This document shows positions 28,678 to 37,748 of a stretch of DNA of 64,000 nt, one piece after another (the first letter of the stretch is position 1; each line of letters opens with the position of its first letter). A program made the translations under genes and the position numbers. The DNA is taken from the NCBI RefSeq assembly GCF_030538695.1, contig NZ_JAUNTN010000004.1, forward strand, positions 1 to 64,000, written 5' to 3'. The notes under the pieces are model-generated. The model was not told where the DNA came from and did not search any database. It saw only the letters and a list, made by a program, of their open reading frames with translations. The DNA comes from Paracoccus sp. (in: a-proteobacteria). GTDB lineage: Bacteria; Pseudomonadota; Alphaproteobacteria; Rhodobacterales; Rhodobacteraceae.

Positions 28678-29796
28678 ATGGCTATCAACCAGCTTTATAT
28701 CTACGACAAATCGTCGTTCACCTCGAATTTTGAGGGGCTGTTCGATTACTCAATCACGCGTGAAACCGGCGTCGGCGCTACGGGGCAAACCTTCTCGACC
28801 GGAAACAAGCTATCCGGTGTTACGGCAGTCATAAATGACAGCGACAATTCATTTCAGGATGACATCAGCCTTGGCACAACGCAAAAACTTCAAGATGCGC
28901 TGACCATCAACGGCACGACCTATGCCGCTGGCACCAATATCGAAATGGGCTTCGTTGCGAATACTTGGAACAGCAATGACGATCTGGTCCGGGTCTATTC
29001 GATCAAGGTTGGGAATGACATTGTTGGTCTTGCCGCAGCCAACCCTGAAACCTTCACAACCGCTGTAGGCGATTGGGGCCGCGTCGATGCCGGATTAACC
29101 CCAAACATGACCTATACGGTCAAATCGGTGAACAACGGCAATGGCGCGGGCACAACCACATCATACAACCGCTTCATGCCGCCCTGCTTCACCACCGGCA
29201 CCCTGATCGACACCCCCACCGGCGCGGTCGCGGTCGAGACGCTGCGCCCCGGCGATCTGGTGCTGACCCGTGACCACGGCGCGCAGCCGGTCCGCTGGAT
29301 AGGCACCCGCAAGCTGACGGCCGCCGATCTGGCTGCCGCGCCCGAGATGCACCCGATCCGCATTGCCGCTGGCGCTTTGGGCAACGGGACGCCCTCGACC
29401 GATCTGCTGGTCAGCCCGCAGCACCGGATTCTGGTGCGCTCGGCCATCGCGCAAAAGATGTTCGGCACCGACGAAGTTCTGGTCGCCGCCAAGCAGCTTT
29501 GCCAGATTGACGGCATCGACATCGCCCAAGACGCGGCGCAGGTTGAATATGTCCACATTCTGTTCGATCAGCACGAGGTCGTGATCTCGAACGGTGCGGA
29601 AACCGAGTCGCTTTACACCGGGCCAGAGGCGCTGAAATCCATTGGCAGCGCCGCGCGGGACGAAATCTTTTCCCTGTTCCCGGAACTGCGCGGCCACGAT
29701 TATACCCCGACATCCGCCCGTCCGCTGCCCTCGGGGCGGCTGGGCCGCAAGCTGGCCGTGCGTCACGCCCGCAACGGCAAGCCGCTGGTGGTGTAA
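28678..29796 (+). CDS. Protein with C-terminal Hint (Hedgehog/intein) module
   Basis: The 372-residue product has a 169-residue N-terminal part unlike that of the neighbouring Hint protein (starts MAINQLYIYDKSSFTSNFEG; no domain recognised) followed by a Hint_2-type module from C170 (MPPCFTTGTLIDTPTGAVAV) with RPGDLVLTRDHGAQPVRWIG, LVSPQHRILVR and HILFDQHEVVISNGAETES. From the Cys to the end, 203 residues align almost without gaps to the last 202 residues of the protein encoded at 26127-27998. The conserved tail after the Hint core ends RKLAVRHARNGKPLVV. ATG is preceded by AAGGAAG. No signal peptide is seen, so export, if any, would need another route. Paralogy with its divergent neighbour suggests module sharing. 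Confidence 0.82.
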   Translation: MAINQLYIYDKSSFTSNFEGLFDYSITRETGVGATGQTFSTGNKLSGVTAVINDSDNSFQDDISLGTTQKLQDALTINGTTYAAGTNIEMGFVANTWNSNDDLVRVYSIKVGNDIVGLAAANPETFTTAVGDWGRVDAGLTPNMTYTVKSVNNGNGAGTTTSYNRFMPPCFTTGTLIDTPTGAVAVETLRPGDLVLTRDHGAQPVRWIGTRKLTAADLAAAPEMHPIRIAAGALGNGTPSTDLLVSPQHRILVRSAIAQKMFGTDEVLVAAKQLCQIDGIDIAQDAAQVEYVHILFDQHEVVISNGAETESLYTGPEALKSIGSAARDEIFSLFPELRGHDYTPTSARPLPSGRLGRKLAVRHARNGKPLVV

Positions 29797-29801
29797 TCGG
29801 C

Positions 29802-29834
29802 AAACCCCGGAGAGTGCCGCCTTCCGGGGTTTCC
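29802..29834 (+). terminator. Terminator after the plus-strand Hint gene
   Basis: AAACCCCGGA (29802-29811) and TCCGGGGTTT (29823-29832) form a perfect 10-bp stem ending in a short T run, 6 bases after the stop codon. Confidence 0.8.
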
Positions 29835-29922
29835 CATATCGGCGCGGGCGGCGAGGGAACCACCGTCGCCCCGCCCGTGTTCATGGTTACAGACGCGCCG
29901 ATCTGGCGCAAAGGAACCTGAC

Positions 29923-30657
29923 ATGAACCGTTTTTCCGCCCTGCTGGTGCTGATCCTGACCGTTTGCTTTGCCCTGTCACCGCTGGCCAGCGACGGTTTC
30001 AACGGCTTTACCCGTGACCAGTTTCCCGTGGTGCAGGCGTTTTGGCCTGTGCAGCCTGCGGGTTGGGCGTTTTCGATTTGGGGGCTGATCTATCTGTGGC
30101 TGATCGCGGGCGCAGGGTTCGGCCTGTGGCAGCGGGCGCAGGCCCCCGACTGGCAGGCGATGCGCCCGGCGCTGATCGTCAGCCTGCTGATCGGCACCTT
30201 CTGGATTGCCGCCGCCAATTATTCACCACTGCTGGCCACCGCAATGATCCTTGTGATGTGGGCCGCCGCTGTTGCCGCATGGCTGCGGGCTGGGCATCAG
30301 GATGCGCTGTGGCAGCTTCGCCCGCTCGGGTTGTATGCGGGCTGGCTGACGGCGGCCAGCGGTGTCGCGGCGGGGGCGGTTCTCAGCGGTTATGGCATCC
30401 TGTCGGCACAAGCGGCAGCGCTGGTGTGCCTGTCCCTGGTGGGGCTGGCGGGTCTGATGCTGCAACAGCGCCGCCCGCAGGAATGGGCTTATCCCGCAGC
30501 AATCATATGGGCGCTGATCGGGGTGATTGCCGCCAATCTGCCGCGCGAAAACTGGCCGGTGATCGCGCTGGCGGCGCTTGGCATCGCCCTGCTGGTCTGG
30601 CGCGGGCTGGCGGCACAAAAGCCAGAAAGCCGCGCTATCTATACCGCTGGACGATAA
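29923..30657 (+). CDS. TspO/MBR-like multi-spanning membrane protein
   Basis: The 244-residue protein is almost entirely hydrophobic with about seven membrane segments. The segment PAGWAFSIWGLIYLWLIAGA and the many Trp residues resemble the tryptophan-rich sensory protein (TspO/MBR) group, although it is longer than classical TspO (about 160 residues), so the assignment is by resemblance. Members can bind porphyrins or act as stress sensors; no such role can be read here. ATG 29923 follows AAAGGAA. Confidence 0.55.
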   Translation: MNRFSALLVLILTVCFALSPLASDGFNGFTRDQFPVVQAFWPVQPAGWAFSIWGLIYLWLIAGAGFGLWQRAQAPDWQAMRPALIVSLLIGTFWIAAANYSPLLATAMILVMWAAAVAAWLRAGHQDALWQLRPLGLYAGWLTAASGVAAGAVLSGYGILSAQAAALVCLSLVGLAGLMLQQRRPQEWAYPAAIIWALIGVIAANLPRENWPVIALAALGIALLVWRGLAAQKPESRAIYTAGR

Positions 30658-30752
30658 GCGCAATCGGGATAGCCGGGCTAATCGCCCCGGCCGCCCCATG
30701 ATAAGATCGACGGCAACCGCAGGCATTGGCCTGCCCCTCAAGGAGATAACCC

Positions 30753-31772
30753 ATGTATGCCACCGTCATGCACGGCCCCGGCGATGTTCGTTTCGAACAG
30801 GTCGATGACCCGAAGATCCTGAAACCGACGGACGCGATCATTCAGCTTTCGGCCACCTGCATCTGCGGGTCGGACCTGTGGCCCTATCGCGGGCTGTCCG
30901 GCCCGCAGGAAGGCCCGGTCGCCATGGGTCACGAATATTGCGGCGTGGTGATCGAGGTCGGCGCGGATGTGAAAACCATCCGCCCCGGCCAGTTCGTCGT
31001 CGGCAGCTTCTGCCTGTCCGACAACACCTGCCCGCATTGCCAGTTCGGGTTCCAGTCCTCCTGCGTTCAGCGCGAGTTCATGCTGGGTGCGCAGGCCCCC
31101 TATGCCCGTGTGCCGCTGGCCGATGGCACGCTGGTCGCCACCGAACACATGCCCGATGCCGATATGATCCCGCATATGCTGGCGGTGTCGGATGTGCTGG
31201 GCACGGGCTGGTATGCCGCCGTGGCATCCGGCGTGCGCCCGGGCGGCACGGCGGTTGTCGTGGGCGATGGCGCGGTCGGGCTGATGGGGGTGATGGCCGC
31301 CAAACAGCTTGGCGCGGAACGCATCATCGCCATGTCGCGCCACGAATCCCGGCAAAAGCTGGCCTTGGAGTTCGGCGCAACCGACATCGTGGCCGAACGC
31401 GGCGAGGAGGGCATCAGTCGCATCATGGACCTGACCGATGGCATCGGCGCGGAATCGGTGCTGGAATGTGTGGGCATGGCGGAATCCATGGCGCAGGCGC
31501 AGGGTGTGTGCCGTCCGGGCGGCACCATCGGTTTTGTCGGCGTCCCGCATGGGGTACAGTTCGACGGCCAGCAGTTGTTCTTCAAACAACAGCGGATGCT
31601 TGGCGGTCCCGCCCCGGTGCGGCGCTTCCTGCCTGACCTGATGAACCGCGTGCTGAACCGCCAGATCCAACCCGGCAAAGTGTTCGATCTGGTCCTGCCC
31701 ATCGAACAGGTGGCCGAGGGCTACAAGGCCATGGACGAACGCCGCGCAATCAAGACGATGCTGACCGTCTGA
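30753..31772 (+). CDS. Zinc-dependent alcohol dehydrogenase family protein
   Basis: The 339-residue MDR enzyme would oxidise or reduce an alcohol/aldehyde pair with NAD(P). The catalytic zinc site is visible as C38 (CICGSD) and H60-E61 (GHEYCG). The structural zinc site has C87, C93, C96 and C104 in SFCLSDNTCPHCQFGFQSSC. The Rossmann motif is VVVGDGAVGLMG. AAGGAGAT precedes the start. It appears to be a single gene; substrate unknown. Confidence 0.88.
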   Translation: MYATVMHGPGDVRFEQVDDPKILKPTDAIIQLSATCICGSDLWPYRGLSGPQEGPVAMGHEYCGVVIEVGADVKTIRPGQFVVGSFCLSDNTCPHCQFGFQSSCVQREFMLGAQAPYARVPLADGTLVATEHMPDADMIPHMLAVSDVLGTGWYAAVASGVRPGGTAVVVGDGAVGLMGVMAAKQLGAERIIAMSRHESRQKLALEFGATDIVAERGEEGISRIMDLTDGIGAESVLECVGMAESMAQAQGVCRPGGTIGFVGVPHGVQFDGQQLFFKQQRMLGGPAPVRRFLPDLMNRVLNRQIQPGKVFDLVLPIEQVAEGYKAMDERRAIKTMLTV

Positions 31773-31979
31773 GCTTTCCCGCAGCCCCGCCCGACAGGTG
31801 GGGCTGCGACGATCCGCCGGTCACTTTGTCTTTGGCAGACAGCGATCCCGCTGGCACCCAATGCAAGAACCTGCCATATATTCAACCCATAGCGCAAAGA
31901 TCATGCGGTAGGCGTCGTCACCCTACCCCGCTGACAAGGCCGTGTCAGAACCGGCCGCAGAATAACGGAAGAACAGGCG

Positions 31980-32726
31980 ATGAGCCATCAGGAAGTCCCT
32001 CAAACCGCTTTTGTCATTGTCGCGCAACCTCGCAGCGGATCAACCTTGCTGGCCAGCGCCCTCAATGAGCATCCGAAAATCATCTGTCACGACGAAGTTT
32101 TCGCCCCTGACTGGGTGCAGGGTTATCGCAAAAGCAATGGCGAAACCGAAACGGGACAGAGCGCCATTCAGGAGCTTCTGAAACAACGCAAAGCCGACCC
32201 GGAAGGCTTTCTATTCAATCATGTATTCCTGAACAACGGAATGCAAAATGGTTTCAAGGTCGTTTACAGTGATCTGTTCAGCGCCAGCGAAACCGCACAA
32301 TGGCTGCGCAGATTTATCATCAAAAACAATATCCGCATCATTCACCTGCGCCGAAGCAATATGTTGCGCTGCTTCATCTCGTTAGAGCGGATGCGGCATT
32401 TGGGTGTGCGTCACTCGAACAATTCCAGAACCAGCAATCAGAAACTGACGCTGAGCTTGGAAACTTTTACACGTTTTGTGTTGATGCAGGACGGCAATGC
32501 AGATCTTGTCAACATGCGGATGAATGTCATTGCACAACCGAGATATGAGCAGATGCCACAGGGGTATAACCTCTGCCTCGACGCCCTCGGTCTGAAACGA
32601 CGGCCATTTATTCAGAATCTGAAAAAACTGGCGCCGGATTCACTTGGCGCGGCCATCACCAACCCCGAAATCTTTGCACAATTCGATATGCCGCGCAGTA
32701 GCGGTTTTATCGAATACGCAGATTAA
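31980..32726 (+). CDS. Stf0-like sulfotransferase
   Basis: The 248-residue protein opens with a PAPS-binding loop, VAQPRSGSTLLASALNEHP, and has the second PAPS segment IRIIHLRRSNMLRCFISLER near residue 120, so it probably moves a sulfo group from PAPS to a sugar or other small acceptor. It is closer to the Stf0 type (trehalose 2-sulfotransferase) than to the eukaryotic cytosolic kind, but the acceptor is unknown. Codon use is visibly more AT-rich than in the neighbours, suggesting later acquisition. It ends 29 bases from the convergent mop gene with no terminator hairpin seen. Confidence 0.7.
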   Translation: MSHQEVPQTAFVIVAQPRSGSTLLASALNEHPKIICHDEVFAPDWVQGYRKSNGETETGQSAIQELLKQRKADPEGFLFNHVFLNNGMQNGFKVVYSDLFSASETAQWLRRFIIKNNIRIIHLRRSNMLRCFISLERMRHLGVRHSNNSRTSNQKLTLSLETFTRFVLMQDGNADLVNMRMNVIAQPRYEQMPQGYNLCLDALGLKRRPFIQNLKKLAPDSLGAAITNPEIFAQFDMPRSSGFIEYAD

Positions 32727-32755
32727 AAACCGCATCCATCAACCCGCCATGCAGA

Positions 32756-32962
32756 TCAATCTTTGCCGACCATTACATCGCTGGCTTTGACCACGGCGTA
32801 AACCTCATCACCAATGCTCAGCGCCAATTCATCCACCGCTTCATTGGTGATCGAGGATGTAATCACGCTGCCGCCAATGTCGATGCTGACATGGCTGGTT
32901 ACGGCACCACGGCTAATCGCAATGATACTCCCCACGATCCGATTGCGTGCGCTCAATTTCAT
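32756..32962 (-). CDS. mop: Molbindin-type molybdate-binding protein (single Mop/TOBE domain)
   Basis: The 68-residue protein is one Mop domain: MKLSARNRIVGSI, GAVTSHVSIDIGG, ASITNEAVDELALSIGDEV-like core (here SSITNEAVDEL, LSIGDEVYAVVKASDVMVGK). Such proteins form hexamers that store several molybdate ions in the cytoplasm. The start is placed at MKLSARN (32962), which lies within the 3' end of modC (50-base overlap), so it is part of the mod operon. It may supply the molybdate-sensing function that the nearby short ModE lacks. Confidence 0.9.
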   Translation of the reverse strand: MKLSARNRIVGSIIAISRGAVTSHVSIDIGGSVITSSITNEAVDELALSIGDEVYAVVKASDVMVGKD

Positions 32963-34046
32963 TGGTGTTTCCCTTTTCCTGTGCGGCCCGGCCAATATCG
33001 GCAGGGCTATGCGAAAGCGATTTGACGATGGCGACCAGAGGCTTACCCGGCCGCACTTCAAGCTGACGGGCAGATCGCTGCGTGATCCGTGACAGCACCG
33101 GCCCGGCGGCCGTCATCAGTCGCACCATAACGACAGGGCCGTCGTTATGCAGCGCCTCGACCACGCCGGGTAGAATATTCAGCGCCGAAATCCCCTGCGG
33201 CACGGTCTGCGCCAGCATCACATCCCGCGCGACGATGCGCAGCCGCAGGTGATCGCCGGGCCACGCCTCCAGCAGCGGCAGGAACAGCGCCTGATCGCCC
33301 GCCCGCAGTTCCGTCACCCCGTCCGGGTGATGCGCCACCACACGGGCCAGCACCACCGCGCCGGGGTCATTGCCTGCGCCCGCAGGATCGGCCAGCACCT
33401 CGGCGGCAGGGCCGATGCGTGCCACGCGGCCCTGATCCAGCATCACCACCGTTGTCGCCAGCCGCGCGACCTCGGACGCGGAATGGCTGACGTAAAGCAT
33501 CGGGACGTGCCATTCATCGCGCAACCGCTCCAGATAGGGCATGATCTCGGCCTTGCGCGACTGATCCAGCGCGGACAGCGGCTCATCCGCCAGAATCAGG
33601 CGCGGCCCGGCCAGCAAGGCACGGCCAATGGCAACGCGCTGGCGCTCCCCACCCGACAGCGTTGCGGGGCGGCGGGCCAACAGCGGGGCGATGCCCAACA
33701 TCTCGATCACCGCGCCCTCATCCGGGCCAGAGCGGCGCGAGAACCAGCGGCCATAGCGCAGGTTCTGCTGCACCGTCAGATGCGGAAACAACCGCCCGTC
33801 CTGAAAGATCACCCCAAGGCGGCGGCGATGCGGCGGGGTGAACACCCCTGCCCCGGTGTCGGTTAACACCGCACCATCAACCGAAATCCGTGCCCGATCC
33901 GGGCGCAACAGCCCCGCCACCGCATTCAGCACCGTGGACTTGCCCGAACCGGACGGTCCGAACAGCACCGTCACGCCGGGCGGGGCCTGAAAGTCCAGAT
34001 CGGTGCTGAACCCGGCGAAATCATGGCGCATCTGGACCCGGATCAT
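32913..34046 (-). CDS. modC: Molybdate ABC transporter ATPase ModC
   Basis: The 377-residue ATPase shows Walker A GPSGSGKST, signature TLSGGERQRVAIGR, Walker B RLILADEPLSALD and a C-terminal TOBE domain (ISALNILPGVVEALHNDGP onward). It drives molybdate uptake with ModB. The final 17 residues, encoded over the mop start, are polar and atypical. The ATG at 34046 overlaps modB by 4 bases. Confidence 0.94.
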   Translation of the reverse strand: MIRVQMRHDFAGFSTDLDFQAPPGVTVLFGPSGSGKSTVLNAVAGLLRPDRARISVDGAVLTDTGAGVFTPPHRRRLGVIFQDGRLFPHLTVQQNLRYGRWFSRRSGPDEGAVIEMLGIAPLLARRPATLSGGERQRVAIGRALLAGPRLILADEPLSALDQSRKAEIMPYLERLRDEWHVPMLYVSHSASEVARLATTVVMLDQGRVARIGPAAEVLADPAGAGNDPGAVVLARVVAHHPDGVTELRAGDQALFLPLLEAWPGDHLRLRIVARDVMLAQTVPQGISALNILPGVVEALHNDGPVVMVRLMTAAGPVLSRITQRSARQLEVRPGKPLVAIVKSLSHSPADIGRAAQEKGNTNEIERTQSDRGEYHCD

Positions 34047-34738
34047 GGCGCAATCCTGCAAGCCACGCGCCGCGCCAGCCATTCCGACAGGACCAGCGCC
34101 GCCATAGCCACCGCGACAGACACCAACACCAGCCGCCCCGCCGCCACATCGCCCCCCGGCACTTGCAGAAAGGCGTAAATGGCCGAAGGCAGCGTCTGTG
34201 TCTGGCCGGGGATGTTGGACACGAAAGTAATGGTGGCGCCGAACTCTCCCATCGCCTTGGCAAAGGCCAGCACCGCCCCGGCAATCACGCCGGGCAGGAT
34301 CAGCGGCAGGGTGATCGTCAGCCAGACCCATGGGCGAGAAGCCCCAAGACTGCCTGCCGCAGCCTCCAGCCGGGGATCAACGGCCTCGATCGACAGGCGG
34401 ATGGCGCGGACCATCAGCGGAAAGGCCATGACGGCGGCGGCCAGCACCGCGCCGGTCCAGCGAAAGGCAAAGACGATACCGAACCACTGGTCCAGATATT
34501 GCCCGATGAACCCGCGGCGGCCAAAGGACAGCAGCAGCAGATAGCCCGTCACCACCGGCGGCAGAACCAACGGCAGATGCACCAGCCCGTTCAGCAATCC
34601 ATGCCCCGGAAACCGCCAGCGCGCCAGCACATGCGCCACGAACAGCGCCAGCGGCAGACTGGCCAGCGTTGCCCAAAAGGCAACCTTCAGCGACAGGTGC
34701 AACGCCTGCCATTCCGCGGGGCCGAGCCAGTCACTCAT
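34043..34738 (-). CDS. modB: Molybdate ABC transporter permease ModB
   Basis: A 231-residue inner-membrane permease with about five spans. The EAA-type loop is AVDPRLEAAAGSLGASRPWV, followed by the LILPGVIAGAVLAFAKAMGE segment typical of ModB. Start and stop overlap modA and modC by 4 bases each, so modABC-mop is one translationally coupled unit. Confidence 0.95.
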   Translation of the reverse strand: MSDWLGPAEWQALHLSLKVAFWATLASLPLALFVAHVLARWRFPGHGLLNGLVHLPLVLPPVVTGYLLLLSFGRRGFIGQYLDQWFGIVFAFRWTGAVLAAAVMAFPLMVRAIRLSIEAVDPRLEAAAGSLGASRPWVWLTITLPLILPGVIAGAVLAFAKAMGEFGATITFVSNIPGQTQTLPSAIYAFLQVPGGDVAAGRLVLVSVAVAMAALVLSEWLARRVACRIAP

Positions 34739-35490
34739 TCGGTCAGGATCGCAAAACCTTGTTCACGGAAAACGGCGGAAGCCTCGGGGCTGCGCAGCGC
34801 CTCGAAAAAGGCAGTGTCAGCGGCGTCCCCGGCATTGACCAGCAGCGCGGCGGGATAGGTGATCGGCGCATGGCTGTCGGCGGGAAAGGTGCCAACGATC
34901 TGCACATTCGGATCGGCCGCCGCATCGGTGGCATAGACGATGCCATAGGGGGCCTCTCCGGTGCCGACCAGCGCCAGCGCGGCGCGGACGTTATCGGCCT
35001 GCGCGACCTCGGGGGACAGGCTGTCCCACAGGCCAAGATGGGTCAGCGCCTCTTTGCCATATTGCCCAGCTGGCACGGAATCGACCAGCGCCATCGCCAG
35101 CTTGCCGCCCTGAAGCAGCGCGGTCAGGTCGGTGTCGGGGGTCAGATCAACCGGCACGGCCTGCGGATCATGGGCGACCAGAACCAGCGTATTTCCCAGC
35201 AGATCGACCCGGCTGCCGTCCGCGACTTCGCCAGCTTTCTGGACCTCATCCATCCATTGCTCCGAGGCCGAGATGAAAATATCCGCCGGTGCACCTTCAA
35301 GGATCTGCCGGGCCAGCGCGTTCGATCCGGCATAGCTGATCGTGACCGTATTCCCGGTCGCCTGCTGGAACTGTTCCGCAATCGGGTCCAGCGCGGTTTT
35401 CATCGAGGCGGCAGCAAAGACCACCACATCTTCGGCAGCAACCGGAGTGGCAAAAGCGGCGCAAAGGGCAAGGGTGGCAAGGCGGGACAT
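34735..35490 (-). CDS. modA: Molybdate-binding periplasmic protein ModA
   Basis: The 251-residue binding protein has a signal peptide (MSRLATLALCAAFATPVAA, cleavage before EDVVVF), then VFAAASMKTALDPIAEQF with the oxyanion-binding Ser residues, and ISYAGSNALARQILEGAPAD. ATG 35490 is preceded by GGAGG 6 bases upstream. It is the first gene of the operon and lies just downstream of the palindrome at 35502-35525. Confidence 0.94.
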   Translation of the reverse strand: MSRLATLALCAAFATPVAAEDVVVFAAASMKTALDPIAEQFQQATGNTVTISYAGSNALARQILEGAPADIFISASEQWMDEVQKAGEVADGSRVDLLGNTLVLVAHDPQAVPVDLTPDTDLTALLQGGKLAMALVDSVPAGQYGKEALTHLGLWDSLSPEVAQADNVRAALALVGTGEAPYGIVYATDAAADPNVQIVGTFPADSHAPITYPAALLVNAGDAADTAFFEALRSPEASAVFREQGFAILTE

Positions 35491-35501
35491 CAGGAACCTC
35501 C

Positions 35502-35525
35502 GGTTATGTCCCCCGAAACATAACC
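35502..35525. promoter_or_regulatory. ModE-type palindrome between modA and modE
   Basis: GGTTATGT (35502-35509) and ACATAACC (35518-35525) form a perfect 8-bp inverted repeat with an 8-base spacer. It lies 12 bases upstream of the modA start and just after the stop of the ModE-type gene. Shape (TTAT...ATAA half-sites) and place match molybdate-responsive operators. Confidence 0.7.
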
Positions 35526-35547
35526 AACCGGATACAGGCTGCAAGCG

Positions 35548-35913
35548 TTATTTCTGTTTGGGCATATCGGTTAGCAGATCATGCAGCGCGGCGATGCGGT
35601 CTGCATTGACAGCCTGCGATTCCGCCTCAATCTGGCGATAGAGCGACAACACCTGCTGTCCGGTGTCGGTCAGGCTGGCCCCGCCCCCGCCCGAGCCGCC
35701 CCGTGCGCTGGCGACAAGCGGTTCACGGAACATAGCGTTCATCGCCTCGACCAGCGACCAGGCACGCTTATAGCTCATGCCCATTTCCCGGCCCGCCGCC
35801 GAGATCGAGCCGGTCCGCGCAATGCCCTCCAGCAACGCCGCCTTGCCGGGGCCAAGCATGGCGGTTTCGGTCAGGTAAAGGCGCAGAAAAAAGGGCGGGT
35901 GCAGATTGGGCAT
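35548..35913 (-). CDS. ModE-type regulator, DNA-binding domain only
   Basis: The 121-residue protein is a winged helix of the ModE/LysR N-terminal type: GPGKAALLEGIARTGSISAA, REMGMSYKRAWSLVEAMNAM and the wing region with GGSGGGGASLTDTGQ. Full ModE (about 260 residues) carries two TOBE domains for molybdate; these are missing here. It precedes modA with the palindrome between them, so it probably represses modABC-mop. How molybdate is sensed is open; the separate Mop protein is a candidate partner (inference). Confidence 0.85.
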   Translation of the reverse strand: MPNLHPPFFLRLYLTETAMLGPGKAALLEGIARTGSISAAGREMGMSYKRAWSLVEAMNAMFREPLVASARGGSGGGGASLTDTGQQVLSLYRQIEAESQAVNADRIAALHDLLTDMPKQK

Positions 35914-35958
35914 AAGGTATCTTTGCGTCAGGTTGCGGGGGTTGCAAGCTGGAATGCA

Positions 35959-35981
35959 ATCGCTTATCGACGATAAACGAT
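35959..35981 (+). promoter_or_regulatory. ArsR-type palindromic operator
   Basis: ATCGCTTATCG (35959-35969), a central A, then CGATAAACGAT (35971-35981) form an 11-bp inverted repeat with a single mismatch. It ends 13 bases before the arsR-like start, the normal place for an autoregulatory ArsR site. Confidence 0.7.
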
Positions 35982-35994
35982 GAAAGGGCAGCCC

Positions 35995-36320
35995 ATGAAT
36001 GACGATCAGCTTGCCGAGATTGCCAAGGCGCTGGCCCATCCGGCCCGCATCCACATCCTGCGCCTGCTGTATCAGGCCCCCGGCTGTATCGGCGGCGAGA
36101 TCGTGGGCGCGGTCGGGCTGGCACAATCCACCGTGTCCGAGCATCTGCGCATCCTGAAAGCTGCGGGACTCATTGCGGGGGAAACCTCGGGTTCGCGCAT
36201 CTGCTATACGCTGGCCCCCGCCGCCGCGCAGCCGCTGGCGGATTTCATAGCCGCGCTGATCCCGCCCGAGGGCGGCTGCTGCGCCCCATCAGATCTTATC
36301 CCATCGGAAAAGGTGCAGGA

Positions 36321-36324
<4 letters not shown>
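35995..36324 (+). CDS. arsR: ArsR-family metalloregulator
   Basis: The 109-residue protein is a winged helix of the ArsR/SmtB family: [19 protein letters not shown] and the recognition helix [20 protein letters not shown]. Cysteines at the C-terminus (EGGCCAPSD) and one near residue 39 could bind As(III), as in the C-terminal-site ArsR type. ATG 35995 is preferred because AAAGGG precedes it; an ATG at 35980 overlaps the operator. It overlaps the acr3 gene by 4 bases and should repress both in the absence of arsenite. Confidence 0.88.
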
Positions 36325-37331
<1,007 letters not shown>

Positions 37332-37679
37332 TTACTCGACGCCCTGCCGGCTGAGCGCACACCACACCGCGGGGTCAGCGTCCAATGCGGGGGTGCAATC
37401 ATCCAGCGCAGCCAGCGCCTCGATCTGCACATCCTCACCGATGCTGATGCGGTAAGGATGCGTCGGTTCCTGCTGCGGCGCACCGTGTTGATAAGGCGCA
37501 ATCGCCAAATCCGTTTCGCCGCAGCCATGCGCGACGATTTCATAGCCCGCGCCAGTCAGGATGCTGGTCACGGCCTCGGTCCGGGCGGTGCAGGCGTCCA
37601 GCGATTCCAACGCGGAAAAGCTGACATGCGGCACCCCGCCGCTGCCAATGGTCAGGATCACAAGAACGGGCTTCAGCAT
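37332..37679 (-). CDS. Small exported protein of unknown function
   Basis: The 115-residue product has a hydrophobic N-terminus (MLKPVLVILTIGSGGVPHVS) that may be a signal peptide or anchor and four cysteines (ESLDACTAR, VAHGCGET, LDDCTPAL, AVWCALS), suggesting two disulfides in the periplasm. AAAGGA precedes the ATG at good spacing. It is directly convergent with the acr3 gene (stops adjacent). No family recognised. Confidence 0.65.
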   Translation of the reverse strand: MLKPVLVILTIGSGGVPHVSFSALESLDACTARTEAVTSILTGAGYEIVAHGCGETDLAIAPYQHGAPQQEPTHPYRISIGEDVQIEALAALDDCTPALDADPAVWCALSRQGVE

Positions 37680-37748
37680 GACGTTTCCTTTCGCTTTGCC
37701 CGCAGGAAAAGCGCAGCAGAGCCGGATGTCAACCGGCCCCGCAGGGGA

